Assembly: GCF_964019505.1 (NCBI RefSeq)
Contig: NZ_OZ026449.1
Span: forward strand, 620,001-684,000
Source of the DNA: TIUS-1 sp964019505
GTDB taxonomy: Bacteria; Bacillota_I; Bacilli_A; Mycoplasmatales; Mycoplasmataceae
DNA: 64,000 nucleotides
Direction of reading: 5' to 3'
Translations under genes and position numbers: made by a program
Shown: in pieces, positions 1-8,972 of the stretch
How positions within the stretch are numbered: position 1 is the stretch's first letter
Layout of the letters: every line of letters begins with the position of its first letter
Notes under the pieces: model-generated
The model's input: the letters and a program-made list of their open reading frames with translations, nothing else
Database searches by the model: none
Told to the model about the DNA's origin: nothing

Positions 1-13
1 ATACCTACAATAA

Positions 14-877
14 TTACTTTATCTTTATGTTTTGCTTTAATTTTAAAAACACAGGCAGTAAAACCAAGCAAACTATAAAGTCGATCATTGTATTTGGTAA
101 ATTAAATATTATTGCAAATAACACTATGTTATAACCATCTCACGCGTACTCAAATCAATATATTGAACTTGCTAAGACTCTAAATATAAATATTAGCAAT
201 CATGGAATTGTACAAATTAATATTGTTGTATTTAAGTCATTTAACTTTGAGCTGCGTTTAACGTGGAACAATGCACCAACACACGGAACCATTAGAACCA
301 ACATGTACTCTAACAGTCATTGACCAAATGCAATAATTGTTGGAGCGAACATTAATGATGATATCCCCGCAAGCAAGCAAAGTCACAATGAGTATCTGAA
401 TCTTAAAAAGATTGTTGATGCAAACAATGGGATAAATTTAATGGAAATAGATATACCAAATGGTAGATTTGGTATAAACATATTTATTGCTGAAAACATT
501 CAAAAAATGGCTAGAAGAATTGATGTCATAACTATTTCTCTGGTGTCGATTCAGTTTTTCTTTATTTCAAAATCTGGCTCAAAGTCTTCTTTATTTTTTA
601 ATAATAAGAAACTTTCAAGACTAAGCGCCACAACTCACATCCCTACATTCAATATATTTTTTTTGATCTCAACAATTGTTTGTACCAAATTCAAAACCAT
701 AATTGAAATTCATACCATTACAGTTATTATCAAAAATACGATATACATAATCGATGGGTTATCCCCTGTGTCTCTTTTATATATATACATAGATAAGAAA
801 ATAAAACCTATTATCAAAGAAGAAATCCGTATAACAGTTAATGAAATATTTAAAATTAAAAAATGTCTATTTTTCAT
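14..877 (-). CDS. thiT: ECF transporter S component, thiamine type (ThiT-like)
   Basis: Integral membrane protein of 287 aa, read through several TGA(Trp) codons. The C-terminal two thirds (about residue 112 onward) looks like a thiamine-binding S component of an energy-coupling-factor transporter: several membrane helices and a QWLLEY stretch followed by a Gly-containing helix, as in ThiT. A TPP riboswitch lies directly upstream and is the strongest evidence for the substrate. The first 110 residues add about three membrane helices that standard ThiT (near 200 aa) lacks. The start is supported by a TTTGGAG ribosome binding site. The energising ECF module (two ATPases and EcfT) is not in this window and is presumably shared and encoded elsewhere. 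Confidence 0.82.
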
Positions 878-916
878 ATGGGACTCCAAATAAAAAAGAC
901 ATGATTAAAATCATTT

Positions 917-987
917 CAGGACTTCCTACGCTTGCATTACCAAGATCAGGTTCTAAGAGTGTTTCTCAAGCTTTCGCTACCTCTGCC
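917..987 (-). promoter_or_regulatory. TPP (thiamine pyrophosphate) riboswitch
   Basis: On the minus strand the leader contains the TPP aptamer core in order: TTGAGA, then GAACCTGATCTTGG, then TAATGCAAGCGTAGGAAG. P2 can form from AGAG and CTCT, and a minimal P3 from AGC-GAAA-GCT. It ends about 40 nt before the thiT start. Ligand binding is expected to lower thiT expression when thiamine is plentiful. I see no strong terminator between aptamer and start, so control may be at translation. Confidence 0.92.
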
Positions 988-992
988 TTTTT

Positions 993-1012
993 TATTATTG
1001 TATACAATAATA
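993..1012. promoter_or_regulatory. Palindromic divergent promoter between thiT and ogt
   Basis: A perfect 20-nt palindrome centred on GTATAC supplies a TACAAT -10 element on each strand (1003-1008 plus, 1002-997 minus). On the minus strand the predicted transcription start falls just before the TPP aptamer. On the plus strand it leaves a leader of about 10 nt before ogt. No clear -35 box is seen on either side. Confidence 0.5.
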
Positions 1013-1023
1013 GTGGAGGTAAA

Positions 1024-1506
1024 ATGACATATTATAAAATTAAATTTAACTGAGAAAACTACGAAGTAGTTTCTCTACTCACAAAAGATAATAAAATTGC
1101 TTTTATTGGTTTGGACAAACCTTACTACAAAGGACTTAATGAATTTATTGATATTGTTGAAATAGAAGACGATTCTAAAAATAACATAGTATTAGATAAA
1201 CTAAATTTATTTAAAGAAAAGAAATTTGTCTTTAATGCCTCAGACTATTATCTAGATTATTTATCTGACAATACAAAAGGCATATATTATCAACTTGCAA
1301 ATGTCAGTTATGAAACTTATTTAACTTACAAGCAATTTGCAAAACTTGCAGGTAATGAAAAAGCTGTTCGCTCTATTGCAACAAAAATTGGAAAAAATCC
1401 TATTGCACTATTAATTCCTTGTCACAGAATTGTTAGTTCAAATAGTTCTGTTAAATACAGATATGGTTCTGATATCAAGAAATACTTAATTGACAAAGGA
1501 CTATAA
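1024..1506 (+). CDS. ogt: Methylated-DNA--protein-cysteine methyltransferase
   Basis: 160 aa. A suicide DNA repair enzyme that moves the alkyl group from O6-alkylguanine to its own cysteine. The C-terminal half holds the family signature NPIALLIPCHRIV with the acceptor at Cys133, preceded by the helix-turn-helix-like KAVRSIATKIG. The N-terminal domain is short and divergent. The start at 1024 follows a GGAGG site at 1015-1019 and requires reading one TGA as Trp at codon 10. It is the only plus-strand gene before rpsD and is divergent from thiT. Confidence 0.9.
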
Positions 1507-1507
1507 A

Positions 1508-1535
1508 AAAAACATCAGCTAATGCTGATGTTTTT
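1508..1535. terminator. Bidirectional intrinsic terminator between ogt and gap
   Basis: A 12-bp stem, AAAAACATCAGC against GCTGATGTTTTT, with a TAAT loop. It lies between the convergent ogt and gap stop codons and has T-runs on both strands. Confidence 0.85.
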
Positions 1536-1544
1536 AAGTCTTTA

Positions 1545-2558
1545 TTATAGAGACAACATGTGTCCGATTGTTCTAACAAATTGTGAAGTAAATGAGTTTT
1601 CGTTATCGTATCATGAGAATACTTTAACTAATTGTTTACCGTCTACTGTCATAACTCTTGTAAGAGTTGAGTCAAATTCTGTACCGAATGTTGATCCAAT
1701 AATGTCAGTTGAAACGATTTCAACATCTACATAGTTCATAGCTAATGCTAAGTCTTTGTCTTTTTTGATTGCGTTTTTCATTGCGTTGTTGATGTCATCA
1801 ACTGTTACATTTTTACCAAGTTCAACTGTTAAGTCTGTAATTGATCCCGTAATTGTTGGAACACGTAATGATAATCCATCCAATTTACCATTTAAGGCAG
1901 GTATAACTTTTCCGATTGCTGCTGCTGCTCCAGTTTTTGAAGGAATAATGTTTCATGCTGCTGCACGTCCTCTTCTTAAGTCAGCGTGTGGTAAGTCTAA
2001 TAATCTTTGGTCGTTTGTTACGGCATGAATTGTGTTCATTAAACCTTTAACAATTCCAAATTCATCATTTAGAACTTTAACAACTGGTGCTAAACAGTTT
2101 GTTGTACATGATGCTGCAGAAACTACTACGTCATCTTTTGATAATGACTTGTGGTTTACACCAAATACGATTGTTTTTAAATCACCTGTTGCTGGTGCTG
2201 AAATAATAGTTTTTTTAGCTCCTGCATTAATGTGTGCCATTGCTTTATCTTTATCAGCGTAGAATCCTGTACATTCAACTACTAGGTCAATGTTTAATTT
2301 TCCTCACGGTAAGTTGTTTGCATCTTTTTCTGCTAATATTTTGATTTCTTTTCCGTTAACTTTAATTGAGTTTTCTGTAAAAGAAACTTTACCAGCCATG
2401 TATTTACCATGTGCTGAATCATGTTCTAATAAGTAAGCTAATACTTTAGGACTTGTTAAGTCGTTGATTGCAACAATCTCGATGTCTTTTGCACCGAATA
2501 ATTGTCTGAATGCTAATCTACCGATTCTTCCAAATCCATTAATTGCGATTTTTTTCAT
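1545..2558 (-). CDS. gap: Glyceraldehyde-3-phosphate dehydrogenase
   Basis: 337 aa, full family length. Glycolytic enzyme oxidising glyceraldehyde 3-phosphate to 1,3-bisphosphoglycerate with NAD. The Rossmann motif INGFGRIGR is at residues 5-13 and the active site SCTTNC has its nucleophile at Cys151. Start 2558 is chosen over an in-frame upstream ATG because ACAGGAG lies 8-10 nt before it and residue 1 falls where GAPDH proteins normally begin. Monocistronic, with its own TATAAT at 2616-2621 and a terminator shared with ogt. Confidence 0.97.
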
Positions 2559-2615
2559 TTTGTATACTCCTGTTTTGTATGTGATCATCAAACGCAATGG
2601 TTCGACTACAAATTA

Positions 2616-2621
2616 ATTATA
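2616..2621 (-). promoter_or_regulatory. gap: Likely -10 box for gap
   Basis: TATAAT on the minus strand, about 60 nt upstream of the gap start. No recognisable -35 hexamer is found at 17-18 nt spacing, which is common in Mollicutes. Confidence 0.5.
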
Positions 2622-2657
2622 CTACTTTGATTTATAAAAGAGAATAGTTAATTACTC

Positions 2658-2688
2658 ACTTAATTATTACTTAATTATTACTTAATTA
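2658..2688. repeat. Short tandem repeat upstream of the gap promoter
   Basis: The 11-nt unit ACTTAATTATT occurs two full times and once partially, just upstream of the gap -10 region. AT-rich, with no coding potential. Confidence 0.7.
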
Positions 2689-2744
2689 AAAAATAACCTT
2701 TATATGCAAACATTTGTTCGATACTTAGGTTAAATTAATTCTAA

Positions 2745-3071
2745 TTAAATTGTAGCTTCTTCGTCTTTTGAAACTGGTTCAACAACAACTGTGTTTGCTG
2801 TTTGAGTATTATTGTTTGTCGATACATCAGCGATCAATATACAAATTCCTGAAATCAATCCTAGAAAAAGTAATGAGCAAATAGCTAAAGCTATATGTGG
2901 TTTTTCGTTTGGTGTTCCTACTTGTTTTTTAGCATTGTTAATCATAATAGTCATTGGTACCATTCAAAATAATGGAATTATAAAAAGTCCAGATATCACT
3001 GTAGCTATGATTGCAAAAATGTATGCAACCAAATATAGTGTTTGTTTTTGACTGTTGTCTTGTTGGTTCAT
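2745..3071 (-). CDS. Small two-helix membrane protein, unknown function
   Basis: 108 aa. A polar start (MNQQDNSQK) is followed by two hydrophobic segments at about residues 12-42 and 60-82, a short lysine-containing loop between them, and an acidic Thr/Asn-rich tail. The start has an AAGGAG site 8 nt upstream, and codon 36 is a TGA read as Trp. A TATAAT at 3095-3100 could be its own promoter. It sits between dnaI and gap. I do not recognise the family. Confidence 0.75.
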
Positions 3072-3152
3072 GGTGTCTCCTTGGTGTTTTTATAATTATA
3101 AATTATTTATTCACCTAAAAGTAAACATTCAATAATCATTTTTTAATTGAAA

Positions 3153-4037
3153 CTACCTTCTTGACTTACCAAACATTTCTACTTCATTTACCAACCCTCT
3201 AATTCTGTCTACAATTCTTTCAGCACTTACTTTTTCTTCTTCAGTTGATTGCTTTGAATCGTGAACTGCTGAATATTTACTTCTTAATTTATTTAAGTCT
3301 AAATTAGAACTAAAGAAAGTTAGCAACTTATGTGAATACCTATAGTCAATTATGTTGAATAGTATTTCGTCTCTTTTTCATGTTGTTGGTTTTTCTTCAC
3401 CAATATCATCTAAAAATAATACTTCGGCATATTTACACATGTTTAATGTTTTTTTAGATCTTATCTCACTAAACATTTCTTCATGAGCATTTGAAGTTAA
3501 AGTCAACGTTTTTATAAAACAAACTTTTTTACCTTTCTGTAAAAATCTATTTGCAGTTATTTTGAAAAACTCGGTTTTACCAACACCAACGTTTCCATAT
3601 AAATAAAGTCCCTTATTTTTAGACAATCCTTCTTCTGCTTTTTTTGCAATCGAAGCTATATTCTTAGAGTTAACTTCTGATTTTTTTGATTCACTTAAAA
3701 TTAATTCTTTTATTGACTTAAATTGAGAATCTAAGTTTGTGTCTGTAAATATTAAATTTTGGTTCTGATAATAATTTGGATTGTCATGTAAATAATGAAC
3801 GCACGGTATTAGCGAAGAATAGAATCTATAGTCTTGAAAATATAAATCCAATTGCTTACCTTTTGTAAATTGTTCACACTTATCCATTCCACCATTATTT
3901 TTACATTCTAAAAACTGATTTAAGAATCTATTTAATACCGTTAAATCATCTTCGATAATTTCGTCAGTAATTTTATTTTCTTTGATCAGCTTTTGGATTA
4001 GCGGGTTTTGTTTTACTTGTTTAACGTCGTATTTCAT
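3153..4037 (-). CDS. dnaI: Primosomal helicase loader DnaI
   Basis: 294 aa AAA+ ATPase that loads the replicative helicase with DnaB. The N-terminal domain carries Cys residues around CKNNGG and DKCEQF and a HYLHDNP-like stretch. The ATPase domain has Walker A GNVGVGKT at 148-155 and Walker B LFLDDIG near 208-214. The last third is reached only by reading one TGA as Trp. It starts 3 nt after the dnaB stop, so the two are translationally coupled, as in Bacillus where dnaB and dnaI are adjacent. Confidence 0.93.
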
Positions 4038-4040
4038 ACA

Positions 4041-5306
4041 TTAATTTTCTCCAAGCATTTTTTTCATTTCTTCATCTGTTATTCCAAGTGGGTCGTGATA
4101 TTCAACTTCCATTGGTTTATCAAACGTTACTTCACGATTATTTTTTGAAAATACACTGAACTTAGTTTTTTCTTTAATTGATTTTAAAAACTTATGAGCT
4201 TCTTCAATTGAATCAATTCCATTAGACACAAATGTCTCTGCAATTTTAAATATATAATTTGCAACAATTTTTCTATCATTTTTAGATGACGAATAAGACA
4301 TTAAGATATTTATCACCTCATCTTTTAGCATGTATTTACTACGCAATACATCAATCATGTTTTTAACTGATTGCATATTGTTTTGTTTGCCAGCAATTAC
4401 TGACGCATATTCTAGTGACTCAATATCAACCATTGAGTTTAGAGCTTCAGATTCTTTTGACTCTTTTTCTGAATAGTTTTGTTTTGTGCGCATTGTTCAT
4501 TCGTTTTCTAATAACTGAACTTCTGCATAAAGTGTTTTTTCATTTAAAGGAATTTCTTTATCATTCATTGAGTTTAATATTTCATACAAATCACTTACTT
4601 CAATTAGAGAATAGTTTCTGAAGGTTGAAATAATCAATTTCTTTAATCTTCTTTTTCTAGATAATAAAATCAAGTTTCCTTCATTTGTTAATAGGTCAAA
4701 TAGTTCATCGTATTTTTTTTCTAATAATAGAGAAGCTTTGTTAACTTTAATTCTAATTTCACCTGCAATGTTTTCATCTGATTCATTTAGATCAATATCA
4801 AAAACATCATATAACCTATCAGTTACATCATCTAATTCTTCAGTATTTGAACTAGCTGAAATTACTGTTCTAAACATTGACTTTGTAATATTGAAATCTT
4901 CATCCCCTAATTTCTTTAATAAAAGTTTACATAGGTTTTCTGAAATACCTTTTTGTTCATCTTCTTTTGACCCGCCAAAAAATTGTTCATAAGTTAAGGG
5001 TGCTTTGATCGCAAAGTTATACTTTTCAGCTCCACGTATTTTTTTAATTTCCATTAGACCACATGCTCCAAGAATTTTTCAAGCTTTACGTGCTTCTAAT
5101 TGTGTAAGACTTATTGCATTCTCAAATCTTTTAGATGAAAGTAAAAAATCAGGTGCAGATTTTGTTATTTCTGCTTCAATTAACAGCATGTTATATAGCG
5201 CAAAGGCCTCAGTACCAAGGATAGGAAGATAAAGTGCTGAAAGTGAATTTCTATCTATTAAATTTTGGTTTGGATATGATAAAATTTTGTATTCAAATTC
5301 AGCCAT
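4041..5306 (-). CDS. dnaB: Replication initiation/membrane attachment protein DnaB (Bacillus type)
   Basis: 421 aa including two TGA(Trp) codons. This is the DnaD/DnaB-domain helicase co-loader of low-GC bacteria, not the DnaB helicase of E. coli. Near the N-terminus it has the typical segment LSALYLPILGTEAFALYN; the C-terminal part is a helical DnaB/DnaD-like domain. A strong GGAGGAAG site lies about 10 nt before the start. First gene of the dnaB-dnaI pair, downstream of the mutM terminator. Confidence 0.9.
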
Positions 5307-5415
5307 TTTGCACTTCCTCCTTCTATGTCTAAGTTGAATATAGTACAAAAAAAATAAAATGGAATACTTTAAAAAAGTTTGCTTTAAATTATAGAAAATA
5401 ATCAATAACCAAAAT

Positions 5416-5443
5416 AAAAAACCCATTGTTTAATGGGTTTTTT
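5416..5443 (-). terminator. Intrinsic terminator after mutM
   Basis: A 12-bp stem AAAAAACCCATT/AATGGGTTTTTT with a GTTT loop, 22 nt past the mutM stop. It separates the dnaE-polA-mutM block from dnaB-dnaI, whose promoter should lie at 5310-5410. Confidence 0.8.
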
Positions 5444-5464
5444 AAAGTTTCACACATACACACT

Positions 5465-6289
5465 CTATTTTTGACATACTACACATATATATGTACCGCG
5501 GCCATTTATGAAAGTTTTGACTACACTATTTCCACAATTTTTACAAGGTTTATTTTCATTAAAATGAACTTTTAAAAACTGTTGATATCCACCTTTATTT
5601 TCAGCGGATGATTGGAAGCTTTTTATAGTTGTTCCACCATATTCGATGGCTTTTTTTAGAATAAAAATGGATTTTTCTATAATACTTTGGCATTGTAGTA
5701 ATGTAATTTCATTAGACGGCTTATTTGGGTGTATTTGACACTCAAATAAGACCTCGTTTACATATATATTACCTAATCCAGCAATTACGCTTTGATCTAA
5801 CAAGACGGACTTAATTGGCGTTTTTCTTTTCTGAAGTTTTTTATATAAAACTTCAGGAGTCATATCACTGGAAAAAGGTTCTGGTCCTAGTTTGGCAATT
5901 GGGTTAACTTTCTCATACTCATCTTTTTTAAATAGATGAATAGTTCCGAACTTCCTTGTATCGAAATACATTAGTTGTGTTTCGTCATCAAATATAATAT
6001 TAACTTCAGTATGCTTTGATGGAATTGTTTCTAAGTTTGGATAATAATATCATTTACCTTCCATTCTTAAATGACTTATCATTACATTTTCTTCAAATTC
6101 AAAAACTATGAATTTTGATTTCCTTGATATGTTTAATATTTTATTTCCTTCAAGAGTTTTACAAATTATATCTTCTGTTGTGTTTTGTAAAATTTTTTTA
6201 TAAATAATGTTTAGTTTTTTTATTGTCTTATTTTTGATTTGTTTATTCAAAACCCTGACAACCGTTTCTACTTCTGGTAATTCTGGCAT
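5465..6289 (-). CDS. mutM: Formamidopyrimidine-DNA glycosylase
   Basis: 274 aa (also called fpg). Removes 8-oxoguanine and other oxidised purines and nicks the abasic site. It begins MPELPEVETV, where Pro after Met is the catalytic N-terminus. A H2TH-type segment precedes the C-terminal zinc finger CKNCG...CVVCQK. One TGA(Trp) follows SHLRMEGK. One nucleotide separates its start from the polA stop. The polA-mutM order matches Bacillus. Confidence 0.95.
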
Positions 6290-6290
6290 A

Positions 6291-8972
6291 TTATTTTAGA
6301 TCAAATCATGTTTTACCACGTGATCCCTGTACCTCCATTTTAACTTTTGGTTTTTGATTGCTATTTAGTTTTTTAAATAATAACTCAAGCGCATTTTCCA
6401 TAATGTCTTTTATAATTGAACTAATTTTGTCAAAGTCATTTTCATTTATTTCAAGAATAATTTCATCATGAATTTGTCCTACAAATTTTAGGTCTAATTT
6501 CCTTTCAAAAATTTCATTCATTGCAACTTTTAATATATCAGCAGCAACTCCTTGGATTGGAGCATTTATTGCAGCCCTTTCTCCAAATGATCTAACTTGT
6601 CTGTTTGGACTAACGAGTTCACTTATGTATCTTCGTCTGTTTGAAATCATTTTCACATAACCATTTAAAAGTGCATCTTCTAATGTTCTTTGTTTAAATG
6701 ATTGAATATCTGAAAATGTAGAATAATAATTTTTTATAAACAGTTTTGCTTCTGGAACAGAAACACTTAAATCTCTTGCTAATCCAAATTCACTTAATCC
6801 ATACAAGATTCCAAAGTTAAATATTTTTGCAATTCTTCTTTGTTCTGAACTTACTTCATCTTGTGCAAAAATCATTTTTGCAGCTTCAGCATGTGCATCT
6901 CTATTATCTGAAAATATTTTAGTAAGTGTTTCTTCGTTTGCGATTTCAGCAAGTACTCGTAATTCAATTTGTGAATAGTCAAAGCTAATAAATATTTTTT
7001 TATCTTCAGCTACAAATATTTTTCTAAATTGTCTTTGGTCATTATCTCTGATAGAAATGTTTTGAACATTTGGGTATGCAGAAGATAGTCTCCCAGTGTT
7101 TGTTAAAGTTTGGTTAAAAATTGATCTAACTTTATTATCCTCTTCAATGTATCTTTCAAATCCAACAAGATATGTTGAATATAGTTTTGAATATTTTCTA
7201 TGTTGTAAAATCAAACCAACAATTTCATGTTCATTAATTAATTCATCTAAAACTTCTTTACTTGTACTTCCTTTTGAAATATTCTTTAGTTTTAACTTAT
7301 TAAATAATAATTCGGACACTTGCTTTGGAGATGCCGGGTTAAACGGTTCGTCAAAAATTTCATTTGTAACTTTTGTAATATCATTTTCAATATTTTTTAT
7401 TTTTTCAAATGTTAGCTTAGTTTGTTTTACTAGTTCTGGTTTGTCTATTGTTACACCATTTTGTTCCATATCTAATAACACAAATGAAAATGGAAGATCA
7501 ATATATTCATATAAGTTCAATTGTTCATTTTCTTTTAGTGTTCTTATTATTTCAACTTCACTTTCTTTAATTACATTTGCACAATCGATCATGTATTTTG
7601 CTTTAGCATCTTGTTCAATCACAGTTGTTCTTTTTGCACCTTTTCCAAATACATCATCTGTATTTTTTATTTCGTTGCTTGTAAATTTTTCATTTAACGC
7701 AAATATATTTGATTTAATGTTGGCATCTAAAACATATCCTGCAATCATAGCGTCATATATAAAGTTTTCATTCTTTGTTTTATAACCTAATTTATTCAAA
7801 ACAAATATAGTCTTCTTAATGTCATATGTTTTAAATTTTGATTTTAATAAAAATGATTGAAAATTATCATCAATTGAAAATGATTCTTCTTGTCAGTTAA
7901 AAATATTAATTTCTTTGTTTGTTTCTTTTTCTAAATCTAAAAAATATCCACCATTGTTATTCACAATACTTACACCTATTATTGTTGAGTTGTGGTAGTT
8001 TTCGTTTAATGTTTCTAAATATAAATAGTTAACTTCATCTGCAAGTTTAGGATTTCAAGTTTTTAATTCTTCATATTTAATTTCTTCACTTATTGTTGTA
8101 CTTATCGGTCTCTTTTCAATAGCTTCAAATGAGAACTTTTTCAATAAAGTTCTCATTTCATATTTTTCTAAAAATAATTTCATGCCTTCTTTATTTAAGT
8201 TAAATTCATTATTTTCATATCCGGGTATTTCAAGATCGCATTTAATTGTTGCAATTTCTTTTGAAAGATATGCAGACTCTTTTCCGGCAATTAACTTTTC
8301 TCTTGTTTTGCCTTTAATGTTTTCTATGTTTGAATAAATTTCGTCAAGTGATCCGTATTCTGTCAAAAGATTAGTTGCTGTTTTTTCACCAATTCCAGCA
8401 ACACCTTTTATGTTGTCAGAACCATCTCCACATAATCCTTTGAAGTCTCTTATTTGATTTGGAGTTAATGAAGTTTCTTCAAACAATAATTGAGTATCAA
8501 TAATTGTAGTTTCTTTATTTCTTTGTTTGATAACGTGTGTGTTATCGTTTATTAGTTGCAACATGTCTTTGTCGTTTGAAAGAATTTCAACTTCAAAATC
8601 AGTTGAATATTTTTTAGCCAAAGAACCAATCAAATCATCGGCTTCGTAATTTGTCATTTCGAAGTGATCAATATTTGCTGATTTTAGAAATTCACGAACA
8701 ACTGCAAATTGTGGCTTTAAATCATCGGGTGTATCTTTTCTTGTGGCTTTATAAGATTCAAGTTTTTCATGTCTGAATGTTTGTTTTCCTTTATCTAGTA
8801 AAACAACAGTATTGTAATATTCATTAGCTTTGATAAAGTTCATTAACATATTTATAAATGTGAAAACAGCATTTGTTGGAATGCCTTTACTTGTTTTCAT
8901 TTGTGAATATGATGAACTATGGAACGCTCTATAAAGCAAACCATTTCCATCAACTAATAATATTTTTTTCAT
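6291..8972 (-). CDS. polA: DNA polymerase I
   Basis: 893 aa, three-domain PolA. Residues 1-290 form the 5'-3' exonuclease (VDGNGLLYRAFH, NYEADDLIG, GDGSDNIKG). The middle domain keeps the 3'-5' exonuclease fold but lacks its acidic metal ligands: YLETLNEN stands where E. coli has FDTETD, so proofreading is predicted absent. The polymerase domain has motif A DYSQIELR at about 664-671, the O-helix region RRIAKIFNFGILYG, and motif C QIHDE near the C-terminus. The start ATG overlaps the dnaE stop by one base (TAATG). Confidence 0.96.

Noticed and set aside
441..1053. Plus-strand frames over the thiT gene and riboswitch
   Set aside because: The minus strand carries a complete membrane protein with RBS and TPP aptamer; the plus frames have no RBS or family resemblance.
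7096..7785. A 229-codon plus-strand frame opposite polA
   Set aside because: It is antisense to the conserved polymerase domain, has no RBS, and its composition mirrors polA codon usage. Similar plus-strand frames elsewhere were rejected for the same reason.
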